Source of the DNA: Guillardia theta CCMP2712
Taxonomy: Eukaryota > Cryptophyceae > Pyrenomonadales > Geminigeraceae
DNA length: 64,000 nucleotides
Direction: 5' to 3'
Assembly: GCF_000315625.1 (NCBI RefSeq)
Contig: NW_005434646.1
Location: forward strand, 614,212 to 678,211
The translations under genes and the position numbers were made by a program. Positions 10,501 through 21,369 of the stretch are shown here, in pieces (the first letter of the stretch is position 1; the number at the start of each line of letters is the position of its first letter). The notes beneath the pieces are model-generated. The model saw only the letters and a list, made by a program, of their open reading frames with translations, searched no databases and was not told where the DNA came from.

Positions 10501-12807
10501 ACCAAGCATGTCTTGTGGTGGCGCAGTCACAGCACGCTGACCTGAACAGATAGAAATCAAAGAAGATCACATGATCAGATTCTGCGTGGAATTATTCGAA
10601 ACTATTCTTTGCTACTTTTTCTGCTTCAGTTGAGGCCATGCAAATCCTTACAGGTTGAAAACATACCACTCGATTTACTGCAGGTTGAATGTTTCGGCTT
10701 CTATCACAGTTGGTCGAGACCAGTATTATGACAACGATATGTTGAATCCATCTCCTCAACCTTCAGCACTGTATCCGATGCATACCAACATAAATTCATA
10801 TCCAATTTCTGGATGGCCGTGATCGTCATATCCTGCACTCTTGGCTCTCCTTGCTTTCCTACAGCCAGATCTTATCTGTGCTTCTTGAATGAACTCATCT
10901 ATGCTCCAAGAATGATCCCCTGTGCCATATCTCTATCAAACTAGCTCATATCGTCTTGCTCTATCCTCTTCGTCCTCTCCTTTGCCCTCTTCGGCCACCA
11001 CGAATAATCACTGCAAAGCTCTGCTATGCGGCATTGCCTCTCCGATCCTACCACCCTGAACCCCCATGTGACAACCACCTCCACCCCCTGTTTTAGATAG
11101 TACCCTTGGTATATTTTCCACATCCTAAACCCCACCCATATACAGCAAATTTTGTTTTTATTCACCCCCATTTATCTCTTTAAAATAGATGATTTGACCA
11201 GGTGATAATTCACGGTACCCCTTAATTAATCATCGACCCACCCTAGACTCTCTTGACTACCCCATTTCACAATACCCCAACCCTCTCTATGACATTTTCT
11301 ACCCTACCCCGTGACGTCTCAGCGACTCCCTAGAGAGGCGGGCCTCAGACTTACTCATGCGTAGTTGGCGGAAAATTTATCCAAATTTAGAATTTGTGTT
11401 TGATTATGTGGAAAATGTTTCATGAAATTTTATATTTGCACAATATGAATTTTAGATTTTACGAAATGAATACGCCAACCTTGACTTGATTTGGGGCGTA
11501 ATTGATTTTTACTCAACAATTGTACGAAAATGTAATAAATGATATATGTTAAAACATAATAGGATATAAAAATATATTTAGCATCATTTTTGCTAGCAGA
11601 AGTTGGTCTCTAGAAATATTATTTGTTTTCGTTACGGATTTTAGAAAATTTATATATAAGTTATATATAAGTTATATATTTTAGAAAAGTTATATAGTTA
11701 TATACGCTACCCCCAAGAAGCTCTCAAGTTTACAGGAAACAGGGGGGGTGGACGAGTCCAAAATCATGGCATCCGATCACGTTGCTCGAACCTGACCCAG
11801 TAGTTCAGACAGGGCGGTTCTCCTTCCTGCCAAGGACAGATCCCCAAAGACTCGCCTCTTCCCATGGACTTTTGTATGCCAACGAATTTCTCTCAGGTAG
11901 ATATTTTAAGTTGTAATAAGACTTATGGGCTCGAGGTTCTCGTTTCCTAGGACTATCATGCCTCCTGCGCTTCAATTCTCCTCTGAAAATTCAATAATCA
12001 TAGGTCTGAAGATGCAATTTTTAACTAATTCCGGAGAATTTTGATCATTTTCGCCAAGCTTTCTTCCTCCTCACTGTGGTGAGAAATGATGAGATCCGAA
12101 TGTTCTTTTTACCCGTTGAGCAACAAAGCACTACTTGCTTGGGTTGAAAGGCATGAAACACGAGTATCTCAATCCATATGCATATACCCTGTCTTGATTC
12201 GCAATATGCTTTCGAATATTCTTCACGTCAAGGATTTGCCGCCGCATCTCTCACGCAGCTTTTTCCTCTTTGGAAGTCGCAGGTGCATTTGATCAAGTCA
12301 AGTCTTCCGGCATTCTATCACATTCGGGCTCCAAGGCGGATCATCGGCGAGAAGAAGAAAACGGCATAGTCGAGCTCGAATTGCCTTCCCTTGCTTCCTC
12401 GCCTGCTTCCTCTGGCGCACGCTAGATGTACCCCATTGTTCCCTGCCTCGCATTTGCACCCACCGCAAAAAAGCATTTTACTCAACATTCGTTGTAGTAC
12501 AAAAGTGACCCACTCCCAGTGTGGCCCCGCCTCGGGCAATGTTTCTGTTCTGAGGCAGGCGTGTAAGCGTGCTTACCACACTCAAAGGTGGGAGAGCATG
12601 TCGGATGAGGGGGGAGCATGGGCCTCAGGGGACAGAGGAGCAGTGTGAGCACAGCCAGAGACTCGTTGAGCTTGCCTAGACTATCAACCAAGGGATCCTA
12701 GTATATAGCTCTACATCGCCCTCACCCTGGGAGGCTTCAGATATATAATTCCATCGTGTTCCCTTACGTCGAAGTTTGCTGCAAGCTAAAAGCATAAGTC
12801 TAGAGCC
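10501..12807. other. Gene-free AT-rich intergenic stretch with C-rich tracts
   Basis: No exon with believable splice sites or protein-like sequence was found on either strand. About 11050-11330 holds repeated C-rich motifs (ACCCCCA, CACCCCC) of the type seen elsewhere in this window. 11340-11720 is strongly AT-rich, with a tandem AGTTATATATA-like run at 11648-11705. TATA-like sequence at about 12700-12750 (GTATATAG, GATATATAATT) precedes the carrier gene and may be its promoter. Confidence 0.5.
11648..11705. repeat. AT-rich short tandem repeat (AGTTATATATA)
   Basis: Three near-identical 11-12 bp units plus degenerate flanks in the AT-rich gap upstream of the carrier gene. Confidence 0.6.
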
Positions 12808-14148
12808 ATGACAGCGCTGGCAGCCACTGCATTCATCCCACATTCCGTGTCCCATCTCGTTTCAAATCTTCATGCAAGCAGGAAGAGAGCTGCTCCATTC
12901 ATGTCACCAAAGATGTGTACACCACAACATCGCCCATTAAGCACCCAGCTAGGAACAACGAAGGATGTCAGATGCGACAGGAGGTCCTTGGTTTACCTTT
13001 GTCTTATCGCTGCTTCGGGTCTTACCGCTGATGTAATTGCTCCATCGGCCGTTCTTGCAAGTGCCGGATCTGAAGCAAAAGCTGAAGCGAACTCGGGATT
13101 TTTGTCTGGAGTGGCCGTTTCAGTGGCGAAACAAACCGTCTTGTATCCCATTGACACCATTAAAGTTCGTCTCCAAACTACTCCTCTAGAACCTTCAACT
13201 CCACTATGGAAAAGAGGTGATTTGTTCAAAGGGCTGTACAAAGGATATTTGATCCCTCTTATTTTCAATGCTCCGGCAAGTGGTGTTTTCTTCGGGATGA
13301 AAGATGCTGTCAAAAGCTACTTTTCGTGGCTCGGGAACGCTCCTTCAACATTATTAGCAATCTTCATAGCACAATTTCCTTACTGGGTTGTCAGACAGCC
13401 TTCGGAAATCCTGAAAGTGAGGGATCAACTTGTACGTTCGACTGATGGATCTTCGATCCAAGATCAAGGGTTGTTGAACAAGTTGAAGCAACTTGATCCC
13501 AGGAGTCCAGAGAATCTTAAAGCTCTGTTTCAAGGTTTCGGGTCAAACTTGGCCTACACTTTTCCTGCAGGTTCCGACCTTCTTCTCCCGCTTGTTGCTG
13601 AAGACCTGCACAGATGCGTTAAAGTTCTCAGTATATGACGTGGTGAAGGCGCAGATAGGTGAGGAGGGGGTTCACTAACCAGCTTTTACCTTTCTCATTC
13701 CGACGGCAGGACCCAAGGGTAAAGATCCTCTTATTGCCGCAGTCACTGGGGCACTAAGCACCATAGTGGCACAAGTGGGATACTGTCATCATAGCTCGAA
13801 ACTCAGCTGACAACCCAGCTCAGGTGGCCACAACCCCTCTCGACGTCGCTCGCAACAAGATCATGGGGAGCAACTCTGATTTTGCAAAGGAGAACACGCT
13901 GTCTGCCATGAGGGTACTTGAGAAGGTGTGGTCCTCCCATCCCAGAGATTGAGATTTTGATGGCAGAGAATCATCCGCGAAGAGGGTTCAGGCGCCTTGA
14001 TGCTGGGGGTATGATGATGATCAGACTGTTGTGAGTGAGGGATTTGTGATTCTCTGCCCAGGTGACGCCAAGAATCCTGCGAGCGATTCTCTCTGGCGCA
14101 ATACAATTTACTACCTATGAGTTCACTAAGGGCGCGGTGAAGAAGTGA
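12808..14148 (+). CDS. Mitochondrial carrier family (SLC25) protein with N-terminal extension
   Basis: The model is 367 aa in six exons: 12808-13570, 13614-13658, 13710-13774, 13824-13925, 13967-14008 and 14062-14148. The introns of 41-53 nt are all phase-consistent. All three carrier signatures are present: YPIDTIKVRLQT, a weak RQPSEILKVRDQ, and TPLDVARNKIM. This is the three-fold repeat of SLC25 carriers, which exchange metabolites across the mitochondrial or plastid envelope. The order and the TPRILRAILSGAIQFTTYE ending resemble SAM carriers (SAMC/SLC25A26), but the substrate cannot be fixed from sequence alone. An N-terminal extension of about 90 residues contains a hydrophobic stretch (LVYLCLIAASGLTADVIA), more than carriers need, suggesting organelle targeting and possibly the plastid envelope. 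Confidence 0.85.
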
Positions 14149-14990
14149 AATTCAAGTATGCTCAAAGATCTTATCGATTTATGGTACAGGAAAGAGTAAA
14201 ACTACTCTACATGATGATGCTTAAATTGCGACCTGTTGAGAAAATAATCGGTGGTTGTATGAAAAGCTGACAACACACACACAGCCACACACCCAAAAAA
14301 CGTTTTGGACAGGCGTAACACAGAAGAGGTTAGGAAAAAACCTCACTGTTGACTCCTGTTCAAGGCATATCGGCTGCAAGAGAGCGAATGATCCCACCAC
14401 ATACGGAACCATCGAAAAAGGCAGCCTCTCGGGGCAGGAGACAACAACAAGCCAGACTTGACAAGAAAGAGCACGAATCGATCCATACAGGAAGACAGCA
14501 TCTCACCTGGTTCTTCTGCAACAGAGTGAGTCGAGCTTACAGAACTCGTCTTGCTCTCTCCCGCTTTCCTCCCCCGCCTCCTCCTCCAGCACCTGCTGCT
14601 CCCACTCCCCCTGCTCTCCGCCCTCGCACGTGCATTGAGAGTTGCCCACACGCAAGGAGCAGCAATCGATTTCATCCGATTGAAATTTGATTCGATCGAT
14701 TCAGACCGATCCCCACACATTGCGTCTGTTTCGTCATCCTCCCACCCAATTTAAATATAAATTGAAAACTACCTGCCACTAGTCCACCCCTACCCCCATT
14801 TTTATTACCCCCACCCATATAAACAATTATCGCCCATCCAACATACTACAAAGTTTCAGTATAGGATACCCCTACCAAAAGTGCTTATAACCCTCTGTAT
14901 TGTAGATCAGGGGTGGTACCAAATGGTCTGGGGTCCTCGAAATGTTTCGATACCTTTTAAAGAGTCAGGCGGCCGCCGGAGGCCACAGAC
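14149..14990. other. Intergenic region with C-rich tracts
   Basis: No supported exon. 14566-14620 is pyrimidine-rich (CCTCC/CTGCT). 14690-14710 has GATTCGATCGATTC-type palindromic sequence, and 14770-14870 has CCACCCCTACCCCCA-like tracts. The last part must hold the bL28 promoter. Confidence 0.4.
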
Positions 14991-16226
14991 ATGCTGCGCT
15001 CGTGCCTACTGCTTGCTGCTGCGGCGGCTGCCAGTGCGTTCACAGGTGAGCAAGCAGGGTGGAGAAGTGACGAACAACCATAATAAGAAGATTGAGAGAT
15101 AGTCTATGGCATGATGGGATTGTTGACGATGAATCTTGTGAAGGGGAAGATGAATCGACGTCAGTGAAAGTGTTCAGTGCCCGATTGGGCAAGATAATGA
15201 GCGGATTGACTTAGGGATACAATCACCTCAACCAGGGAGATTTATATGAGAGTTATGAGGTTTCTGTGGATTTTTCTGGAATTTTGTATGGATTCAAGGC
15301 AATTGTGAGAGAGTTTGCCTTGGTGCATTCAGTTGAGTTGGGACAGCAATACCCTTTGGCAACAGCAGCAGCTATTTTTACAAAAAAATATTTCTGGTTA
15401 CACTATGACATAATGACTTGTGGATTGTGATGATGCATGTTTGATCACATTCGGAACTTCAAGCTTTGTTGAGGAGCTACTTTTGTACGTCGGTTGGTTT
15501 GTGCGTGTATCTGGTTTTCCTTTTCACAAATCTGCTGATGTGATATGAAAGCTGATACATCAGTACCACAATACAATTTGTTTTCATTGTGCACAAGAGC
15601 ATAGGTAGACTAGTTGAGACGCTGCAGGATTCGTGCTGTACCTCAGATCCCGATGCTAACAGAGTCTTCCTGCAGTTCCTGTCTCTGTCACAACTTCTGT
15701 GCGTCCTGCTACTCTTGCCAAGGCTGATTCCAGCTTCGTTGCTACCAAGCGATCCCTCCCTGTGTTTGCTGAGAGCAAGAGGCACAATGCCTTGGAGGCC
15801 CTCCAGGTCACGGGAGACTCAGTCCTTGGTTTCTGTGGCTCACCCCCTTGCAGATGTCCTGCACTACCGAGCGCTCGAAGCAGATGCCTTGCCGCAAGGA
15901 GTGCATGCTCCTGGGCAAGCGTGCTAACAACAAGATGACCGTCTCCTTCTCGCACAGACGCCACCACAAGTTGCAGAACGTTAACTTGCAGTGGAAGCGC
16001 ATCTGGTGGGAGGAAGGCAACTCCTTTGTATGTTTGATAGTTGTCGTGAGCATGGTTGATGCCGTCTGCAGGTTCGCCTTCGCGTTTCCACCAAGGCGAT
16101 CAAGACCTTGAAGACCAAGGTCCTTGACTGCTTACCTGACCAAGAGATCAACTAACCTCCTTGCAGCCTATCCAGGAGCTCGCGGCAAGAGTTGGCTTGA
16201 ACCTCAACGACTACCGTTCCGGATAA
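14991..16226 (+). CDS. rpl28: Plastid ribosomal protein bL28 (nuclear-encoded precursor)
   Basis: The model is 155 aa in five exons: 14991-15045, 15676-15806, 15854-16027, 16072-16119 and 16167-16226. Exon 1 encodes a perfect short signal peptide ending ASAFT. The Phe after the Ala-Ser-Ala cleavage site is the hallmark of import into red-lineage secondary plastids. A Ser/Ala/Lys transit region follows, then the mature protein: [51 protein letters not shown]. These are the bL28 motifs (GK.ANN..VSHS..R; NLQ.KRVW; STKAIKT). bL28 sits in the large subunit near the E site. Introns 2-4 are 44-47 nt, but intron 1 is 630 nt and separates the targeting exon from the ribosomal protein, as expected if the signal peptide was acquired by exon shuffling. 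That origin is inference. Confidence 0.93.
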
Positions 16227-16455
16227 TTTATCACTCTATAAAGTCTGTACGTTATCGGAGACACTTCTCTTGAATTAGACTTCGTGCTTGGGGCAGCTTT
16301 GTCAAAAGGTTTTGCAATCATGCCAGCATTGTGATTAGTGGAAGCAGCGAAATTTGCTGACTGAAAACTTTTGACATCTCTTGGTGACAGCCATTTATTC
16401 TGCATGCTCTCCATCCGTACGCCCCCTTCTTATCGATCACTCCATATAAACTCAT

Positions 16456-19299
16456 TTACATCGAGTCGTATTGAGGGCCTCCAGATCCCTCTGGTACAGT
16501 CCACTTAATGTAATTTCCTGGAGTCTTGATGTCGCAAGTTTTGCAATGGACACAGTTCTGAGCATTGATAACGAGCTCTGTCTTGCCTGTTGTCACAGTC
16601 AGCATGTCTGATAGCTGAAGCAACTCGCTGACCTGTTTGTTCATCTACAGTATATTCATAAACCTTGGCCGGGCAAAAGCGAGTTTCAGGAGCTCCGTAT
16701 TCCTGAATTAGCAGTCAACTAGGTTGCGCCTGCTCAAGTTGCACCTGATAAGAGATGGAGGCAGGCCACTCGACTAGCTCGGGCTTGACTTTCAAGTGAG
16801 CTGGTTGGTCCTCGTGGTAAACTCCACTGAGCAATAGAAACGTCACTTGAAAGTTACATGTCAGAATCTTGTTCCGAACCTTCGCGTCAAATTCGTAAGA
16901 ATATCAAACGTGATCTTGCCGTCGGGCTTTGCGTACTCGATCGGTGTATAACTATCACCCACTTACTCAAACTCGCAGAAGAATTTTGAGACTTACTGAT
17001 CTTTCTTGCCCGTCGTTGCATGATCTCCAATGCTCTGCCTCCATTTCAACCAACCTCCAACGTCAAGACGTCATAATACGCCAATACCTTGTTCCTAAAT
17101 GTCCACGGCTCTGCTCCACCAAATACTCGCAGAGTGAGTCCTGGAGGACCTTAGAAGCTACTCATACGAATATTGAGATAAAAACCGGAATAAAGCAATC
17201 CGACGTAAAATCCCCACTTGTAGGATGGGTGAACATTTCTAACCTACATTACAACCTGCTTTAGCTCCTCACGGTGTTGGATCGTCTCTACCTCGTTCAG
17301 TTCCTTCCAGACCCACGAGTTTTCCATAGACTTCTGATATCCTGTCATGCGATTGTAAATATTTTCCATGTTCGCAAAAGCTTCACCTTTCACTTCCAGT
17401 GATTCAAAGGTATCCACCGATTTGCCGCTAAACACTGATTCATCCGATTGATTGTACAAAGCCGCAAAGACCTGGTAGACATTATGTTGAGGAATTTTCA
17501 TTCAAGACGAAATTACCTCTTCGGCTGCAATCATTCCACTTTTCATGGCAGTATGAGAGCCCTTAATCTTTAAGAGGAATGAGTTACGAAAAAGCACAAA
17601 CGTGGATGAACCTTTGCAACGTTGAGAAATCCTGCGGAGCAGCCCACAAGCAACCCTCTGTGAAATGAAGTCAGACATTGTTGCAAGATAGGTCACAAGT
17701 ACAAACCCTTTGAAAGTGAGTTTGGGAATTGCTTGGAAACCACCCTCATTCAGCGCACGTGCTCCATATGAAATGCAAGTGCCGCCCTGACACACCTTAT
17801 CACAGATCTCAAACTGCACAACGTCACACTCGTACCTCCAGATGCTGTCGGATGGACGGATGGAGCTTCCATCGCTGCCATTTTGAATCAAAAGTAGTGA
17901 TACGACCACATCCAAACCTGAAACTCTTGATAAGGCGACAGATAAGGATTCTTGTAATCTAGACCGAGAACGAAGCCCACCAAGACCTAGAGCGAAATAT
18001 CAACACAAAACATTTATGAATTCAACAAATTTACCTTGTTCGGCTTCATATGATACAAGAACGAGCCACCATATGACTGAAGAACAACGGTGAGGTGTTT
18101 GCAAGGAAAACAATGAGAAGATACCTGAGTGTCTAAAGGCCATCCAACCGTATGTTGAACAAAACCTGGCTTATGATTCTCTTCCGGAATTTCCCAGACC
18201 TGACGTAAAGTCATGGAATAAATTCACAATTGGAACGCAGGGATATCATTCCACCCAACTCACCTCTTTCAAACCGATTCCGTACGTTTGCATGTCCTTG
18301 CCTTGCCGAAGATCAAACTCCTTGATGATCTCTTCTGAGCAAGAGCCACGACATCCCTCAGCAAAGACTGTCTGTCGCGCCCTGAGCTCTACACCGGGTG
18401 TGAAAGTATCTTTGGGCTGCAATGTAGCGTCACAAAATGTCTTACAAGATTCAACATAGTACAACACCTGCCCATTCTTGTCAATTCCTACATCCTTGAT
18501 CTTGATCCCCTTGACGCTCTTATTCGAGTTGTACAAGACCTCACTAGCAGCGAATCCTACCCCCAAACGAATCAGACTTCAGGAGAAATGCTTCGGGACA
18601 TTCACCTGGGTAGATTTCAATTCCCATGTTCTCTGCTTGTTCAGCCAGCCACTTGCAGAGCCTTCCCAGGGAGATGATGTAGTTCCCATGATTATTGAGG
18701 CTGCTCGGAAGCGCCCATGAGGGGATGTTAACCGATCCGTTGTCGCCGGTGAGAATAGCGAACTGATCTTGCGTAACCTCGGTCTCGAGGGGAGCACCGA
18801 GCTCCTTCCAGTTGGGGAAGAGTTCGTCCAGTGCTCTGGTCTCGAACACGTTTCCAGAGAGGATATGGGATCCAACCTCAGCTCCCTTCTCGATGACACA
18901 CACGGAAAGCTCAACGTTGCGTTCCGCAGCGAGCTGCTTGAGTTTGATGGCTGTAGACAAACCCGCAGGGCCAGCCCCAACGACGACCACGTCGTACTCC
19001 ATGGCATCGCTCGCTTCATTTCCAGCACAAAAGTGGCGTCTCATGGCCCTGCAGCTGGAACGAGGATGAAGCCGCCCTCGTGCACCCAGCACGTCACCGG
19101 CTAGCAAGCTGTAAGCTCGGCTACCCACCATCACGCTCAGCCGCTGACGGGTAGTGGAGGCAGCAGGCACTCGAGCAGCATGCGGAGCAAGAGAGAACTT
19201 GAGCCTCTTAGATACGTAGGATGTGCAGGTCTGTGACGAGCGGGCGAGGAGCTGACGGCTCAGCGTCGGTCGCCATCGCACACCGGCTTTCAAGAGCAT
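16456..19299 (-). CDS. ETFDH: Electron transfer flavoprotein-ubiquinone oxidoreductase (ETF-QO)
   Basis: Inner-mitochondrial-membrane enzyme passing electrons from ETF to ubiquinone. The first exon (from Met at 19299) has a long Arg/Ser-rich mitochondrial presequence, then the FAD dinucleotide fold ([20 protein letters not shown]) and [15 protein letters not shown]. Later exons give [60 protein letters not shown] and KNSWVWKEL-like [13 protein letters not shown]. The C-terminus has the 4Fe-4S ligands ([16 protein letters not shown]) and the ending [13 protein letters not shown], exactly as in ETF-QO. The gene has about a dozen short introns; that at about 18558-18606 was checked by phase. It is convergent with bL28. 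The presequence is longer than usual, so a downstream Met could be the true start. Confidence 0.93.
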
Positions 19300-19557
19300 C
19301 GCAGGGATCTCGATTGCAGGGCGAACGGTGGTGGGGGTGTATTATGGGGGTATAGCTCCTGAGAATATAGAGGGGTGCTTGATTTGTCCTTTGGGGGTAG
19401 GGGGTAGGGTAGAGGTACAAGGGGGTTCCGTGAGAAGCGGGGTTGTCACTGGCAGGCCCGGGCGGCGCCGGCCGGGGCGGGCCGCCGGGCGGGCCCGGGC
19501 GGGCCGGCGGCGGACTCGACTCTCAGTCGGGCCCGCCGGATCGGCCCCGGCGGGCGT

Positions 19558-19606
19558 GACTCCGAGACTCCGAGATGACTCCGAGACTCCGAGACTCCGA
19601 GACTCT
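19558..19606. repeat. GAGACTCC short tandem repeat
   Basis: About six copies of GACTCCGA or variants in tandem inside the GC-rich element upstream of the MsrA-like gene. Confidence 0.7.
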
Positions 19607-19817
19607 GTACAGGCTCAGCGGCGTGGCTGATCCTTTACTCAAGGAGAGTAGCCTAGGCTAGTAGCCTGTGGCCGCGCGGGGGACCGTACTTGTCCCAGTC
19701 CTGCGCGCAGTTAAGGGAAGGTATCAGTTAACTGAGTTTCAAGTTGGGGGACAGCAGTCGGCAGGATTGGGTTTGGTTCTCGCTGTCTTTTCTTTCAGTT
19801 CTCGGCGCCGTCAAGTT

Positions 19818-20012
19818 GGCCTGTGCGACAGTGTCAGGGTCAAGCCTCCTCGACTCTCCTGATTGTCCTCGTACTGATTTTCAACTTAACTTTGAGTAAA
19901 GCCTGAGCCTGGCTTGCCGGTGACCTTCTTCCGTGACTCAAAGTTAAGCCGAGTCAAAAATCAGTAAGAGGACGACCCTGACACTAGTGACTGTCCGACG
20001 GTCGCACAGGCC
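19818..20012. repeat. 195-bp imperfect inverted repeat (foldback element)
   Basis: Three nested arm pairs were read directly. 19818-19829 (GGCCTGTGCGAC) pairs perfectly with 20001-20012. 19831-19841 (GTGTCAGGGTC) pairs perfectly with 19973-19983. 19865-19897 (beginning GTCCTCGTACTGATTTT) pairs with 19936-19972 with a few mismatches and a small bulge. The central loop is about 40 bp. The inner arm recurs as a single copy at 35536-35572. The outline fits a MITE-like or foldback non-autonomous element. No transposase is visible in the window. Confidence 0.8.
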
Positions 20013-20181
20013 ATACGGCGAGAAGAGACTTGAAGACCGTCAGCCTCCGGCACTGCTGCCGCCCGGCATCATGGCATCATTGCAGTGCCGACGGTGCGGG
20101 CCGGGTCGCGCGCGGCCGGGCCCGGCCCCGGTGACAGCCGATGAGTGTACCGCAGCCGCTCGGATTATGGCAAACCATCAC

Positions 20182-20192
20182 AGGATATAAAG
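20182..20192 (+). promoter_or_regulatory. TATA-like box upstream of the MsrA-like gene
   Basis: GGATATAAAGG lies about 20-30 bp before the ATG at 20211. The short spacing implies either a very short 5' UTR or a later start codon. Confidence 0.35.
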
Positions 20193-20210
20193 GCTGTGAT
20201 TCCTTGTGGA

Positions 20211-21253
20211 ATGGTCACTACAAGTGCCTTCGCCGCATCCGTCGCGGTGGGAAGGGGAGCGAGAGGTCCAAGTGCTTGCAGACTCTCCATGCAGGAACCT
20301 CGTGCACGATCTATTCCTCACCTTCGAGGATCTCCCATGGTGGAAGTTCAGACCCGCAGATCCGTACTTCTCGGGTTGAGCATTGCAGCTCTTGCGATAG
20401 GAACCCTCGGGAGCGACCCTGCCATGGCGGCCGAGGAGGAGGTGAAGGTTTACTTCGGCTGCGGCTGCTTCTGGCATGTTCAACATGAGTTTGTGGTAGC
20501 CGAAGAGAAGATCCTTGGACGTCGAAACTCGCAGATCACTTCCCTGACAGGGTATGCCGGAGGCACCGAAGTTGGCAGGGACGGGAAAGTTTGCTACCAC
20601 AACATGTTTGGCGACTCTGACTATGGCTCCCTCGGACATTCTGAGGCAGTTGAGTTGTCCCTCCCGCCCAGCAAGTTCGCACAGTTCGCTCAGGTTTACA
20701 TGAACCTCTTCATCAACGGGGAGCGCGCGGACCCTCAGGCAAGCGCTGGCTCCTTCCCCGGACTTTCCCCCGTCTGACGCGCAGGGTGGCAGGACCGGGG
20801 AGGAGAATATCGATCCCTCGTTGGGATCCCGGGAGGGATGGACGGGCCTTTCGCTGAATCTCTCAAGGTCATCTTGACTGGGAGAGAGGGCAGTGCTGAT
20901 TGAGGTTGGTGCAGGCAGCAGCCAGCTCCAGGGGGTTGACCCTGGTTGCGGGGAAAGGCAACGAAGGGGACACACTAGGAAAGAAGCTTATCTACGTGTA
21001 TGACTCAGTTCAGTTCCCGTTCCATCCTGCGGAAGTCTACCACCAGTTCCATGATGACATGGTCGACAAGTACTCGAGAGAGTACCATGACCTCAAGAGG
21101 ATCGAGCTGCAGGATGGGAGGTGGGTAGTAAGCCTTTCTGATATCTTGCTCTGTTATGCTGTCTGTGGTGTTTGCGTTTCAAGTTCTCTTGTCGCCCCAT
21201 CTGAAATCATGCTCAGGCTCAAGCCCACTGGCTGCCCGGGAGATTCTGCCTGA
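20211..21253 (+). CDS. MsrA-like peptide-methionine sulfoxide reductase, predicted thylakoid-lumen targeted
   Basis: The model is 281 aa in exons 20211-20738, 20793-20867, 20915-21120 and 21217-21253, and phases sum exactly. The catalytic motif is YFGCGCFWHVQHEFV (MsrA GCFW). Then come TGYAGG, VCYHN, LGHSEAVE, the DPQDRGGEYRS segment across the first junction, VGIPGG, FHDDM and a C-terminal TGCPG. MsrA reduces methionine-S-sulfoxide, with the GCFW Cys as nucleophile and the C-terminal Cys possibly resolving. The N-terminus has about 45 residues of Ser/Arg-rich transit-like sequence, then TRRSVLLGLSIAALAIG..AMA/A, a twin-arginine signal with an AxA cleavage site. This predicts the thylakoid lumen. 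The first intron is GC-AG (20739-20792); no GT donor fits. The nucleophile is an ordinary Cys (TGC), not selenocysteine. Convergent with PRMT9: 116 bp separate the stops. Confidence 0.85.
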
Positions 21254-21369
21254 GGCTCTTACGATTGTTTGGTAACCGGAGCGCGAGATGTCAAAGATTC
21301 ATGCGATCATGGGAGGGGTCTATCCTTAGTTTGGTATTCATCAACAAGGTAGATAACGACATGAGTGGC

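Larger units (their letters stand above)
19300..20210. other. Divergent promoter region filled by a GC-rich repeat and a foldback
   Basis: This 0.9-kb gap between ETF-QO (-) and the MsrA-like gene (+) contains a G-rich tract (GGGGGTA-type, 19330-19420), a GC-rich block (19436-19560), GACTCCGA short repeats (19558-19606), the foldback at 19818-20012 and a second GC-rich block (20085-20135). A TATAAA-like GGATATAAAGG at about 20182 lies 30 bp before the MsrA-like start codon. Confidence 0.6.

Noticed and set aside
20450-20470. Selenocysteine MsrA
   Set aside because: Some algal MsrA proteins use UGA/Sec, but the catalytic codon here is TGC and no in-frame TGA interrupts the domain.
20178-20975. 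265-codon minus-strand ORF
   Set aside because: Antisense shadow of the MsrA-like gene, running across its introns without any family signal.
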